A stretch of DNA of 64,000 nt from Hysterangium stoloniferum. Its lineage: Eukaryota; Basidiomycota; Agaricomycetes; Hysterangiales; Hysterangiaceae. The stretch spans positions 62,001 to 126,000 of the forward strand of contig WHVD01000189.1 in the NCBI GenBank assembly GCA_015178975.1, written 5' to 3'. Every line of letters begins with the position of its first letter. Position 1 is the first letter of the stretch. The notes beneath the pieces are model-generated. The model saw nothing but the letters and a program-made list of their open reading frames with translations, did no database searches and had not been told where the DNA came from. This document shows positions 13,318 to 25,066 of the stretch, piece after piece. The translations under genes were made by a program, and so were the position numbers.

Positions 13318-14703
13318 CTAGAAAAATGACTGTTTCTGACGCGAAGCCTCGTCTCCGTAGCTTTGACGTTGACCCCGTTCACCGCCTTCCGTGTCTTTGA
13401 ACCATTTTAAGGCTTGATCCTCTGGAATTACTACCTCTTTACGATCGGTCTTAGCCCACCTAAAAAAAAACAGTTAAATACCACGACTGGAAACAAAATA
13501 ATAAGAGACGGACCTGGCTTCAATCATTTTTTTCTTAATCTGCTTAACTGCGGCAGTGTGCTCTTTTGGATCCATGCTACCGTCTCGAACATGTTTTGTT
13601 TTTATTACAAGTCTTCTCAAACGCTTCACTCCCGGACCGACAAGGGTTTCTTTGCCATCCCAGACAATCATAGGCCATGCGAAGACAGTTGAAGTACCAA
13701 AAAGAGGGTCATCAATGTTCAATTCCTCGGTTGAAACGTCGACCGATGAGTCGCTCGCGTCATCTTCATCCTTTGGTCTTACGTCGCACTCCTTTGTGGA
13801 CGAGGGGGCCACCGGTATAGGTATCATATCGGGACGCTTAATAAAGGCTTTTCGCTGCAATTCCACAGATTCGATAACGGTACGGGGATTCGTAGGATGT
13901 AACTGCCACTTTGTAGACGCTTGCTCAGAAAGGAAGTCTGTCCAAGTAAGCTCTCCCTTGAGCACACATGCGTCTCGAATCTAGAAATCAAGGCGTGATG
14001 TCAACAGGAAACTGGATGACCATTAACTACATATGAATTGGCATACCTCTTCTGGAGTCGGAAGTCGCCGTTCAACTTTAACGTTGAGGGGGAGAGGGGG
14101 GCCCACTTTATGTCTAGTGTTGGGATATGCAACTTGAACATCCTCGAGCATTTTCAAAGCCTTCATAGAAGCCACTGATTGGGGATTATGGCTAGCATAT
14201 AATTAACTCACAAGCATGAAATTTGAAAATCGCTCACAAAATAACAATATTGGGAGCAACATATACTTTTTTTGGCTTTGAGACAACTATTGGCGGTAGA
14301 GGCTCTCTCCGTTCCTTTTTCCCTCTCCCACGGGGGGGAGGCGGTTTATTTCGCGATGCAGCATCTGATTCGCTTGGTGAACTGCGTTCGCCGCTATCTG
14401 CAAATCGTGGTTTGCTTATAGTCCAGGGAGCCACTTCTTTCTTGCGCGGTGAGGACTTTTCCAGTCTATCTGGGAAATTTGGTTTATTCGAAGGACTGGG
14501 CGCTGATGGTCTTAGCAGTGTATAATGCGAATTAGTTGAGTAAAAAAAATGAGAGGAGATAAGTGCCTTTTCAGACCAAAAGCGTATCCTCTCCTCTGCC
14601 CTGCACTATTATCCACTGCTTTAGTATTGCGTCTTATACCATGACACCTGGTGGGTATAGTCATGAGCCATTGCGAGCAAGTTCGAGTGAATTTTGAAGA
14701 CAT
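13318..14703 (-). CDS. Uncharacterised protein, possible mitochondrial targeting
   Basis: Proposed exons: 14703-14648, 14510-14238, 14191-14047, 13980-13514 and 13459-13318. They sum to 1083 nt (360 aa), with all splices GT-AG. I do not recognise the family. The N-terminus (MSSKFTRTCSQWLMTIPTR) lacks acidic residues and is Arg/Ser/Thr-rich, like a mitochondrial presequence. A Pro/Lys/Arg-rich linker (PPPPRGRGKKERREPLPP) follows. Two folded-looking segments then appear, one with ASMKALKMLEDVQVAYPN and one with GELTWTDFLSEQASTKWQLH. An acidic serine-rich stretch, a basic region (GVKRLRRLVIKTK) and a polar C-terminus ending KQSFF complete the protein. The first intron (137 bp) is long for this window, so the 5' end is the least certain part. 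Confidence 0.6.
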
Positions 14704-14944
14704 AGGTATCAAGCGGAGATTGAAAACTTCTGTTATTTACGTTTTATCAAGCTCGGCTGTACACTCTGACAAAACATCTTCTGGATTACAGCCTTAGAAC
14801 TTCAATCATGTTGTGTCGACCACTACACTCTAGAGATCTAAAGCCTCAGTTCAAATCTTCGTGTTAGGTATTTAATATTGAGAAACGACTTGTACGTATC
14901 AATTATACATGCTGATATTACACAATTTAGCCCAAGGAGGTATT

Positions 14945-15525
14945 TTAAGTAAACCAACCAGGTTTGTGATCGTCCGACCCGCTCTTCTCCTCACCGTCTC
15001 TCTTCCTACGCAAACTTTCCAAGATCCTTTTCACTTCCTCAACATCACCTACGGCTGCTTGGCCATCATCCCCTAATTACATGTTAGTGATATTTACAGA
15101 AAAATGGCGTGGGCTCACTCACAATTAACTACGAGCGGCAACTTGATTGCACGGGGATTAGTTTGAAAGACTGTATGCAGTGATTGCGCTGTTCCTGGCT
15201 GACTTATGCCTGTTGATGTTGGATGTGCTGAAAGGAAGGATGAGATTGGTTTATTCGTATAGTTGAGGATAGTGGAGAGTTGATCTGCTGTTGGTGGAGT
15301 GTTCTCCACCACCTCTAGATTGAACTCAAGTGGGGGCTTTGGAGGTTGCGTCGATGGCGGATATGGACTCTCCAGTGCGGACCTCAGTAGTTTGAGGGCT
15401 TGAACCGACGGCGGCGACTTTGATGAGTGGCTATAATACAAATCAGTAACTGCTCTCGTCGGGATCAAAGAGTTTCGCTACAAGATAGACAGGTTTGGCA
15501 AGCCACGATGAAAACGAAACGCCAT
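14945..15525 (-). CDS. DUF1687 / FMP46-like thioredoxin-fold protein
   Basis: Three exons: 15525-15482, 15430-15123 and 15072-14945. They sum to 480 nt (159 aa). Joining exons 1 and 2 gives MAFRFHRGLPNLSIFHSSKS, then PPSVQALKLL. This is the expected opening of the fungal DUF1687 family (yeast Fmp46, a putative mitochondrial redox protein). The middle contains FNLEVVENTPPTADQLSTIL and the end LPLVVNWDDGQAAVGD, split by an intron inside the Trp codon. The length fits the family. No CxxC active site is visible, so the redox activity suggested for the family is not demonstrated here. It lies 238 bp downstream of RPC2 on the same strand. Confidence 0.8.
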
Positions 15526-15763
15526 TGTGTCGATGATTATTTGTAGTTATTGTCAAGCTGGAGACATGAAAATGACGTATGCTACTTGCAATGAATATGT
15601 AAGAATTTGCTACAATCACGTGGGGACCATCCTTCTCAACGAGGACACATCTTTTAAAATTAACGAACAATGCGTATGGGGGATATACAAATGACACAGT
15701 AGAATTACACAACAGCTGGACGGCATAAATATCATCAAGAGTCATCGCAGGAAAGAGAATAAG

Positions 15764-18700
15764 TCATGCATCATCCAATACCAATCGTGGAACAACATTC
15801 ATTGCCATCAGCTATCAAAAAATTATTATTATTATTATTATACATTGCAAGGTAGAGTTAATCACTCGAACGCACCTCCTGGAACAATAATTTCGCCGCA
15901 TAGGGAATTGTTAATTGTGCCATCTTTTTCGAGCTTTTGCAGTACGTGCACCATCCATTATAGCCCAACAAACCACATTCTTGACAGGCGTCGACCTCAA
16001 ACTTGTCAGATGAGATCATTAGACGTTCCAACAAGAGTTGCGTAGCGCCGTATCCAATAAGACAATCGCGTTCCATCTCTCCGAGCCGAAGCCCACCTTC
16101 TCGGGAACGGCCTTCCGTTGGTTGTCGTGTGAGAGTAGCACGAGGTCCCCTTGCGCATCAAGTAAGTATTCTGCCTGTCACTATCTACAGATGTGTCCCA
16201 CCTTGCTCGCGCATGCATTTTATCCATTACCATGTGTTCTATGAGAGATTAGACACTTATAATAATAATAATGCAAACATGGTCACTCACTCAATTTCTA
16301 CAAAAACCTCAAGTCAGAGTCGTTGAAGGCCAAGGGTTGTTTCGCTTACCTGATAGTAAATGGGCCCGAAATACACGTATGCCTCCATAGGCTCTCCAGT
16401 GATCCCACTCGTCAACATATCTTTTCCGGCGTAGCTGAATCCATGTTCAATCAATATACGAGACATGTCTTCCACCTGATTATCAAAAGTCGGATAACAA
16501 CAAACCAGCCAAAGACTATCACCAACCTTCGATCCGCCAAATGCCGTACCATACTGAAGTGACCCATCTAAAACACCAGCCTAAGGCAAACAACGATCGG
16601 CGATGTTCAACTGAATGCAGATGGAACCAAACATACCTTGCCAGCCAGCAGTTCAATCATCTTCCCCACCGTCATCCGTGATGGAAAACCATGTGGATTC
16701 ATAATGGTATCTGAAGGCCCTTCAACACACGGCATAGGAACAGAACTTACGACTTACCGGGATTGATGCCTTGATCATTAAATGGCATATCCTCCTGATT
16801 GACAATCAGCCCACAAACGCCTTTCTGACCATGCCGCGACGAGAACTTGTCCCCGAGCTCTGGTCGCCGTGTCTGCCGCACAAGAACCTTGACGAGTGTC
16901 TGGTCATTTTCCGTGTCCGTCAACATGACCTTGTCGACATATCCTGCCACAGGCGACTTGTATGACATCGGTGTATTCTTATAGCTGGCAGCACCAGGCT
17001 GTCCACTGAAGGAGTTGTCGTTCGCATTGGTCGGCGTTTGTTTGTTAATGTAAACATCTCCAGGGTTAAGACGTTCGCCTGCCCCGGCAAGACCATCGGG
17101 CTCGACAGAAGAGTACTTTGCAGGCACCTCGCCATTCTCATCCACAGGTGCATCAGCAAGCCGATCATATCTGCAGATTTTCAAATGACATGCAAGTAGT
17201 AGCAGACTCCGTTACGCACGTTCCATTTGGATACTTCCGTATTAAGGTGATGTTCTTCCGTAGTACTTGACATCGACCATAGCCACGATCCAAGCTTGCC
17301 TGACCTGTTACTCAGGATTTCAAAAACGGAAGGGGATCTCAGTGTGCTTGCCTTATTCAAAATCAATGCGTCCTCAATATCATACCCGGAAAAACTCATG
17401 ACAGCAACTGTTGCGTTCTGCCCGGCAGGCAACTTGTCGTAACCAACCAACTCAATGGTCTTTGATTTGACCATAGGTTGCTGCGGGTACACCAGTAGAT
17501 ATAAAAGCGTATCAATCCTATTGAGTTGGTTATAAGCAATCGCACCGATGGCTTGTTTACCCATAGCACATTGATAGGTATTACGTGGTGACTGATTATG
17601 GTGAGGGTAAGGAATCAATCCAGCTACTGCCCCTAGAATCGTAAAAGGCTCGATCTCTAGATGTGTGGTTGCCGGCTCGATAGATGATTCGTACAGTGCA
17701 ATGAAGGAATCATTCTCTTCGTTAACGTCAAGATATTCTACCAAACCCTTGTGTAAGAAATCATCGAAAGACAAGGTGCCTTTCTTGAGTAGCTATTTGA
17801 TGATAAAAAGATCAAAAATAAGTGAGAGTTTAAAAGGGCTATAAGTAGGACGCACATCAATATGTGCAGATGTAACTCTTGGCTCTTGATTCTCAACAAT
17901 AATCATTGGTCGACAAATTCGTCCACCATCAGAAGCAATATGTACCGCTCGATGGTGATGGTTGATGTAAATGCTGACAAATTCACTGAACTTCCCAGCA
18001 CGACGCAGTTTCCGGAAGTTTGTAACAAAACGCGCGGGGAAACGCGTAAGGCCAACAATAGTTCCATTGACATTGACAACGAATGTTCCAGTTCCATAGA
18101 TCTCTGTACCTGTGGCCAATGAGATGTCTGGATGGAAGCGTCAGACGTATAATGTTAACAGTTCAAAATGATACGCAATACCTTCCACGCCAAGCATGAA
18201 CGCCAATTTAATAATGGGTTCTTCATCCACATCGGTAGTAATATGGGTCATCAGAGCCAAATTTTTAACCAGCCCACATGCTTCGCCTTCGGGTGTGTCG
18301 CTAGGACACAACATACCCCATTGACTAGGTTGTAAAGCTCGGGGTCCACTCACTTTCCTAGTTTTCTCGAATTGACTTGATATACGAGTCATCATACCAA
18401 GCGCGCTGATGAAGCTTAGGCGACTAAGAACATGTGTTACGCCAGCTCGCTCCATCTTGAAACGCTTGAGTGACCAATTGCCTGTAGAAATAGCACGAAT
18501 AAACCCTGAGGTGATGTGATCACCTTGGAATTGTAGCGTCTGGTATGCATCAAACTCGTTTGTCCGAGAAGGCTTCTTGAGAACTTTGTCAATTGAAGAT
18601 TTCAGTTCCGTATTGAAGCGCTTGAACAGATCCTCAAAGAGGAGGGCAAGAAGTTGACCCGCACTGTAATCCAAGTCAACAAGCAGAAAATATTTTTACA

Positions 18701-19965
18701 AGACCCGAACCCACAGCTCCAAACGTTTGTTTCCAACATAATCCCGGTCATCCACTAGCTTCTCGTCCTCCATGGCCATCAAGACCCGCCGTGTCATTGT
18801 TCCTACAAAGATAGCTTTAGGCCTGAAGTCCATACCCACCACTGGAACATGCGCTAGGATAATTGTAGCCAACGCTTCTAGTGCCTCTTCCCATTTCGGT
18901 CGTGCTTTGCCTGGCTGACCAGCCATGCCAACCCTACGGTTGACTTTAACCTTGGAACCCATGAATTCAAGCGCCTGTTGACGGGTGAAAACCTGAAGCT
19001 TTGCAGCCTCCTCTATGCTGGGCGAAAACGCATTCTTGTACTCTTCCGAGTTTCCTGCTGTAAGAAGAAGAATTTCCTTGTCCGACTGGATACCGAGAGC
19101 TTTTAGGGCGATGACGATGGGTATATCGTCAGCTAAAGAGTTGTGTTTAAGATAGATTTTGCCTTTCTTGGTCGCGACATAGGTTTTTGATTTTAGACCT
19201 CCGTGGGTCGATCTGGAGATAAATAGTTAAAACACGTCTATTATGCAAAATATAATTATCTCACGAAGTAACGGACGCAGAGACGATACCTTTGGTAGGA
19301 TCAGTCTCAACGATGATACGATTTTTGCTCAGTTGCTCCTGAACCAGAATGACCTTCTCCGTGCCTTTGACCACAAAATACCCACCAGGATCGAGAGGAC
19401 ATTCCGTCATCCTTGCAAGTTGTTTCGCATTTTTTCCAGTCAAAACACACTTGTTACTCCGCAGCATTACCGGGAGTCTCCCTATGGCGACATTGCTACG
19501 TTTGACGATATTCTTACCACGAGTATACTGGATGGTAACGAGGATGGGCGCGCTGTAAGTTGTGTCACGCAAACGGCATTCATGGGGGGTTACAGATCTA
19601 TCAATGGCATCCGCATCGGTACGATCAGGCATGCCAACGGATATGTGGGTGTATTTTAACCAAAAGCGTGGGTCCACATCAGAAGTTATTTTGTTGTTAG
19701 CGCGTAGGATATTCAACAAATCGACGTCGACAAAGTGATTATAGGAATCGATATGTTGTTTGACAAGCCCTTTCACTTTGAGAAACGCAGGAAGAAGTAG
19801 CCATTTGTCCTATTGGTGTACTTGCTGAGCCCCCCAATAAGTTTCTATCAAACAAGAAAGACTTACTTCTACACTCTTCACGGGATCAGTGAGCCCCAAG
19901 CCTCGCCACTTGGTGCGATTGGCTTCTTCCCAAGTATCATCCATAACTATGTCGTCAACAGCCAT
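15764..19965 (-). CDS. RPC2: RNA polymerase III second-largest subunit (RPC2)
   Basis: Fifteen exons sum to 3450 nt (1149 aa): 19965-19867, 19809-19265, 19212-18715, 18663-18182, 18127-17856, 17792-17352, 17299-17220, 17170-16758, 16710-16637, 16580-16527, 16475-16350, 16297-16291, 16238-16202, 16149-15876 and 15811-15764. This catalytic-core subunit transcribes tRNA and 5S genes. Beta-subunit landmarks in order are [70 protein letters not shown] and [19 protein letters not shown]. The C-terminus [17 protein letters not shown], with a CQECG...CTYC zinc site and [16 protein letters not shown], is the Pol III type, not Pol II or Pol I. Oddities are a 7-nt microexon (16291-16297), a GC-AG intron (17351-17300) and ATT/TAA microsatellites in two introns. 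Confidence 0.97.
15821..15841. repeat. (ATT)n microsatellite in last RPC2 intron
   Basis: Seven or so att units lie just upstream, in transcript orientation, of the final 48-nt RPC2 exon. A shorter (aat)n run occurs at 16259-16272 in another intron of the same gene. Confidence 0.9.
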
Positions 19966-20402
19966 ATTGACATGCAAAATATGTCAGGACGCCAGCCGCT
20001 GTGGCAGGGCAATGTAGAAAATTGAGTCGCGTCAAAACGAAGTCACGTGTACGTAAGCAATGAGTTAGAATATTTCATTAGAAATAAGTTATTTCACCAA
20101 CTTCTATGAAAATCATTCCTTATGCTGAATGTTTCAATGAGTATCAACCAGAATAAACATGACTACTGCTCCGAAAAAATGGGTAGATGAATTCCTCGCC
20201 TCATTAAAAATACGATGGATGCATGCATGAACTGTGGCTACAAACGACAAAGAAAGCAAATGAAAGAAAAATGTGCTATTCCGGGAAAAACCACTCCATA
20301 GTTCACCCCACTTCCCAATGTCCAACAACTGTTGATCCCATCTATAAGGCTTGTACGGAAGGAAATGGGACATTGAGATACGTAGAGGACAGTCAGCCCC
20401 CG
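19966..20402. other. Intergenic region upstream of RPC2
   Basis: It contains the RPC2 promoter side and the 3' flank of the E2 gene. I recognise no further gene or RNA. Confidence 0.4.
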
Positions 20403-21465
20403 TCACTCAAAGGCTTCTTCTGCGCTTCTCCGCACTAGCTGCCTTACTTTCTTCTTATACCCTGATCGCCATATGAATCAACTTAATATTTGACTTAGAG
20501 AGAGATAAAATTATAAAGCTCACCTCTAGGGTCATTCCTGACCTCCTTCTAGGTTATCATAAATACAATTAAATTCTTGGTTCCGGCTAGTCAAACATCT
20601 ACTCACAGCGGCGTCAACATTTGCAGGGCTATCTGTGTTCGGAGTGTCCGATGACAGGAGCGATATAACGCTCATAAGCTATAAATACGCTGCGTTAGCA
20701 TTGGACACGGAGGGCTGTAGAAATATAATGGCCCAAAAATCTGCCTACTTAATCATCAGTAGGAGAGACTTACAATCGATTCCACTGTGTGAACAGGTAA
20801 CCAACGCTCCCCAGCTTCCTCATACCCATACTGGTCTTCTTCCGGAGGATGCTGCAAGGCAGATAAATAATTTGGGCTGTACCAATAGCATTCCTCTTGA
20901 CATACCAATATAGAAATGCAAACCCCTCCATCAGGGTAAACTGCGGCAGGGGATATTGAAGAACAAAGATTCAAAATATGATAAGTATATACCATTTGGA
21001 TGCCACATCGGTGTAATAAAGCGCATTTTGGGTGGAAGAAGGGGAAATTCTGGCGGAAAACTTAGCCGCGCCTTCAAAAACCCGCCTTCACTGTGATCGG
21101 GTGTCACCGGAAGAGGCCGCACTAAGTCATCTTGTTCGGCTAAGTTGACAAAGATGATAGACGACTTACTACAAAGTATCGGGGGGTCTTGTATTGAGAA
21201 AGCATTCTTAGTTAGTTGCGATCCAGCGGTCAGATGGAATAGGAGAAACACACCCAATAATCATTACCTCCCACTCTAAAAGATTATTATCATCCACAAG
21301 ACCTGCATAGGCAACACAGATCAGATCTCTCCCGAAGGTGAATGCAGACAAAGCATCGAAGCATCACTTACCAGCTGAAAAACCTTCCACAGGATGCTTG
21401 ATCAAGTCTTGGAGCTGTCGTCGAAGAATCAGATTGTTTCCTCCCCCAGGAACTGACCGAGACAT
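20403..21465 (-). CDS. Ubiquitin-conjugating enzyme E2, UBE2G1 type
   Basis: Nine exons: 21465-21372, 21302-21254, 21187-21170, 21090-20993, 20940-20906, 20851-20774, 20678-20607, 20548-20524 and 20461-20403. They sum to 528 nt (175 aa). The UBC fold is complete: LRRQLQDLIKHPVEGFSAG, PPDTLYEGG, HPN, catalytic Cys94 in YPDGGVCISIL, and the acidic loop insertion HPPEEDQYGYEEAGERW that marks Ubc7-class E2s. DSPANVDAA and the N-terminus match animal UBE2G1 (fission yeast Ubc15 group) better than Ubc7/UBE2G2. A true UBC7-type paralogue lies at 38511-39388. Enzymes of this class build Lys48 chains; the specific substrates cannot be told from sequence. Exons as short as 18 and 25 nt are supported by exact continuity of the conserved fold. 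Confidence 0.93.
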
Positions 21466-22049
21466 GATATGGATTATGGAAGATGAAGATTGCAGATGTA
21501 AAGGAGATGGGTTAGTAGACAGAAGATCGTGGTGGATCGTGGTGGATCGCGGTAGAGTTGTCTGGGCCGTCTTTGACAGACTTATTTAATTGGCTACGTT
21601 ATCGGGCGCTTGTTCGACTCACTCTCTACATTCTTCATAATGGCTAACACTAGTACAGCGTGCTCTTTAGAAATAAACCAACGGCCGCTTCTAGAGTCTC
21701 ACTGTGAAAGAGACTCTTTGTATGGTCGATTCTGCCTTTTTGTGCCACATTGCCTACTCAGAATCCACACCTTGTCTTAGCCGACTTCGTTGTTTCTCCC
21801 AGAACAATCCGGAATCGGCCATACTAGCCCGTTCATCAGTGGAATTCACATTTTGAATTACGGATAATGAATGAAGGATTGGTACACATACATATGCATA
21901 ATGATGCCTGTAACCTTTACCATGTTTAAGTCTCTAGAGCTCATAGTCTCTGCAGTATTCAGCAGCCACCCATGATCAGTGTAGTGAGACCGTGCAGTTT
22001 CATTAATACACCTTACACTAAAAAAGGCAGTAGACTCAGTTTTCAGCCC
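21466..22049. other. Intergenic region
   Basis: This lies between the E2 start and the end of the folate gene. A short direct repeat 'gatcgtggtggatcgtggtgg' is visible near 21526-21550. Nothing else is recognised. Confidence 0.4.
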
Positions 22050-23453
22050 CTACCTCACTAAATCCTGCTCTCTAATGAGCCTGAAAAAATCAGCAACAAG
22101 ATACAGACTCCCTGCTAAAATAATTTCTTCGCCTTCTTTGACAGAATCTACTGCCCACATCAAAGCTCGTTTAATAGCTTGCAATTGTGGCTCTTCCCCA
22201 TCGTGCTGAAATAAATGAACTGTTCCTTCCCCATCTTTGACGAGATCCCATGCTACGGCCTCTAACTCATGCAATGGGACATTTTTCACCCAGGGCATAT
22301 CATCGACATCTGTAAATCCCACAAGGGCAACACGATCTCCTGGACACAAAAGGGGTGACAGTGTATCCATAGGTGTCTTCCCTGGCGAAAACGAGAGACC
22401 TAATATGAAAGTTCGGGGAGAACGACGTGAATGCATCTGTAAAACTCCTTCATTATGAATAGGCGTGACTGTCATAAGGTAGGATTGAAGAGCAGTGGCT
22501 GAGGCAGCGTTGTGAGCGCCATCTACCAATACGGTAACATTTCGTATATTGAGGGCTACACTCTGCAAACGGCCCGGCCATCGGGTTTCGAGAACGCCGT
22601 TATACAAAGTCGATGGTGAAATACGACCTAAGATATGTTCAAGCCGGGAGTTAACGGCTTCCTTCATAATTATGCCGAGAGTAGTCAAAGCCGTCCCGAG
22701 ATTATCCAATTGATGTGCCCCGAGGAGAGGGAGATCAAATTCAAGTTCAGTCTGCCAAGGAAGGAAGTGGGTCTTGACAGGCTGGCACCCTGGGAGGTAC
22801 ATAGTCGCCGAGTCGCCACTCTGTCGAGGCGACACCTTGACGGCCTTCACTAAATGGGCTCCCACAGCATGGACGACCTCCCCCACCACAATCTCTACAT
22901 CTGAATGACGCTGTGAGCCAAGGATACAAGGCCTTCCCTTTCTTGCGATCCCCGCCTTTTCTCGAGCAATGGCGCCAAGAGTGTTTCCTAAAAATTGCTG
23001 ATGGTCCAGATCGATACTCGTGATGACAGAGGCCACAATGGCATTATCAGGGAGGACATTCGTGGCATCAAGCCGCCCTCCGAGGCCCACCTCGAATATC
23101 GCAATATCAACAAACGCTCTTTCAAATATTTGAGCGGCGGTTGCTGTCATAATCTCAAAATTGCTGGCGCCAACCCCTTTCGCATCATTCAAGTATTGAA
23201 CTTCAGTTCGTACAGCACGATATGCATCCTCAGAGACGGTGTGACCATTAATAGATATTGCATCCCACACATCTATAAGATGGGGAGAGTTGAATCGACC
23301 CACAGATATATGAGATGCATGAAAGATCGATGAGAGAATGGCGGTGACGCTCCCTTTTCCGTTTGTTCCCGCGACGTGTATCGTAAGTCGTTTATATAGA
23401 GGTAATGCATTGAAGAGCATCTTTACACGTGATAGTGAGAGATCTATGGACAT
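22050..23453 (-). CDS. FOL3: Dihydrofolate synthase (FOL3/FolC family)
   Basis: A single uninterrupted exon of 467 aa from the chosen Met, which opens MSIDLSLSRVKMLFNALP. The frame stays open upstream to 23510, but the 19 extra residues are not family-like. FOL3 joins glutamate to dihydropteroate with ATP. Visible Mur-ligase landmarks are the P-loop GTNGKGSV (residues 29-36), FNSPHL, FEVGLGGRLDATN, SIDLDHQQFLG, AREKAGIARKG, TRWPGRLQ, LVDGAHNAASA and the C-terminal Rossmann part ending EIILAGSLYLVADFF. The intronless form contrasts with every neighbour. The first part of this gene was copied downstream in a tandem duplication (see 24950-25066). Confidence 0.93.
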   Translation of the reverse strand: MSIDLSLSRVKMLFNALPLYKRLTIHVAGTNGKGSVTAILSSIFHASHISVGRFNSPHLIDVWDAISINGHTVSEDAYRAVRTEVQYLNDAKGVGASNFEIMTATAAQIFERAFVDIAIFEVGLGGRLDATNVLPDNAIVASVITSIDLDHQQFLGNTLGAIAREKAGIARKGRPCILGSQRHSDVEIVVGEVVHAVGAHLVKAVKVSPRQSGDSATMYLPGCQPVKTHFLPWQTELEFDLPLLGAHQLDNLGTALTTLGIIMKEAVNSRLEHILGRISPSTLYNGVLETRWPGRLQSVALNIRNVTVLVDGAHNAASATALQSYLMTVTPIHNEGVLQMHSRRSPRTFILGLSFSPGKTPMDTLSPLLCPGDRVALVGFTDVDDMPWVKNVPLHELEAVAWDLVKDGEGTVHLFQHDGEEPQLQAIKRALMWAVDSVKEGEEIILAGSLYLVADFFRLIREQDLVR

Positions 23454-24949
23454 TTTGTGTGTGAAATGTTTCACGCTAAAGGGAAATAATAACTTCACAA
23501 AAGAGAACAAGTCAGCGAGAAGTCACACTGGGGAGTCGTTGCAAGGTTGGAAATATCATAATTAGAAGGAACTCACGTATTTCTCTGTCTTAAAAGGCTT
23601 ATATTACAAGTATGTGTCTATCAACGTAGGGGGATTTAAAGATTGAGCGGCGCCGAACTATCGGTGCGTTCCCGTTTTGTCGATCACCCCCCACACCCCG
23701 AAGGAATTTAACATTGTCAAGGCCACTTAGTCATTTCGGATGATTAAAAAAAATTAACGCTTCAGAGGTCTTATTTCCAGAGGAAATATTATAGTATAAT
23801 TCGCTAATCTCCACTTCCGCCCCGCCAAATTCACACGTGGTCCGTACCATTTTCTTCGAGATGGCCAATTACATCTCTGATTCTTAGGCCATCTGGGGGC
23901 TCTGGCGGATCGACGCATTCATATCCGTATGTCGGTCATGGGCTAAGGGGTATCTAATGGAGTCCAGGAATCCAGCTACCAGTGTTGGTTCTGGCGATCC
24001 GCCTCCTTGTTAGTTTGACAATCTCCGCTCTTTGAACCATGGATTTCTCTGGCTACAGCGGCGACTGGCGGTTGGCGAATGGCGACTGGCTACTTCGCGC
24101 AGTATGGATAAAACCATGGGTCTAGTTGTTCTTGCATTGCAGTTCTCTAGGATGTCATATCCATATTACCAAGTTTCTTTGTCTAAACTTTTACAAGAAG
24201 AATCCCCAAATAACACTCCCTCATCGCATATAACTCCAAGAACCAGACTATATACGAACAGGTCAGGACATATATCGCATTCAACAAGTTCCAGCTCGTA
24301 TTCATCTACTCCCACATATTCGTTTAGTCCCACTTCCTATCCATCCTCCCCAACGTTGTATTCTGGGTCATCTCGCGACTCAAATTACGAAAGGGTCAGT
24401 TCCCTCTTGCTGTCAAGTCTGGTACGGACACTGACTACTATTTCACCACAAGAGGTCTTCCTCGGATGTTCACCAATATATCAATATCCCCTCTCCACTC
24501 AATTTCGAACAAGCGGATAGCTGGATAACTAAAGGGTTGTCCCCAGCATCCGCCGTCATGTATTATTGTGGATGGCCAGGCTGCTCATCAGATGAGATTT
24601 ACCCCACCCGCAACTATGCGCAGACCCACATATTTAACGCTCATGGAAACCAAAGTCCTTTCGTGTGTGTACTCCCCACCTGGTAAGTTGCCTGTGTACA
24701 AGACATTGGAGAATGATTTCTAATGTGCAGTTCCAGCAAAAGGGTATTTACTCGTGCTCAAGATGCTCGTTCCCATTGTCAAAGACATAACCGCCGGGCA
24801 TAAAATAGGAATGTCAAGTGTACTTCCCTTGCTCGGCTGCGCCGACATCTGTGATAGAAATGTATTCAATATTTATCTGTATTAATTTATGTGTGGAAGA
24901 ATCGAGTGAAAGTTGATATCTTTAGTAGGAATCTCCTAAGTCTCTTTAG
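23337..24949. repeat. Segmental tandem duplication, unit A
   Basis: Unit A runs from inside the 5' end of FOL3, through its promoter, and through the first zinc-finger gene to about 24949. Unit B begins at 24950 with 'aatggcagtgacgctc', matching 'aatggcggtgacgctc' at 23337. The 3' ends also match (gaatcgagtgaaagttgat at about 24901 and 26611). Divergence is moderate, highest outside coding exons. Confidence 0.85.
24152..24803 (+). CDS. C2H2 zinc-finger protein, tandem copy 1
   Basis: Three exons: 24152-24394, 24453-24682 and 24731-24803. They sum to 546 nt (181 aa). The N-terminal 80 residues start MSYPYYQVSLSKLL and are extremely rich in Ser, Thr, Tyr and Pro. The C-terminus holds two fingers. 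The first is CGWPGCSSDE..., with His residues in QTHIFNAH. The second is CVLPTC (Cys split by the last intron), then RVFTRAQDARSHCQRH. A two-finger C-terminal pair after a low-complexity region suggests a DNA-binding regulator; the target is unknown. The intron positions and phases are identical in copy 2. Confidence 0.8.
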
Positions 24950-25066
24950 AATGGCAGTGACGCTCTCTTTGCCATTTTTTCCCGTGGCGTAAATCGTAAG
25001 TCCTGCATGCAGAGGCAATGCATCGAAGAGTTACACGCGAGACCTTGAGAGTGAGAGGTGTATGGG
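24950..25066 (-). pseudogene. FOL3 5'-end fragment (truncated pseudogene)
   Basis: On the minus strand this stretch aligns with the first 39 or so codons of FOL3 at 23337-23453, including the P-loop segment. The loop is degraded: GTNGKGSV has become approximately GKNGKESV, and the initiator ATG is lost. The rest of the gene is absent because the duplication breakpoint cuts here. It is a by-product of the tandem duplication, not a functional gene. Confidence 0.8.

Noticed and set aside
15443..15745. 100-codon frame beginning MTLDDIYAV as the start of the DUF1687 gene
   Set aside because: It runs through the first intron. The spliced start MAFRFHRGLPNLSIFHSS fits the family exactly.
15764..19965. 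RNA polymerase II subunit RPB2
   Set aside because: The C-terminal [12 protein letters not shown] segment with CxxCG...CxxC spacing and the 1149-residue length match the Pol III paralogue.
22237..23333. Several antisense frames inside FOL3
   Set aside because: They are shadows of a strongly conserved coding frame on the other strand.
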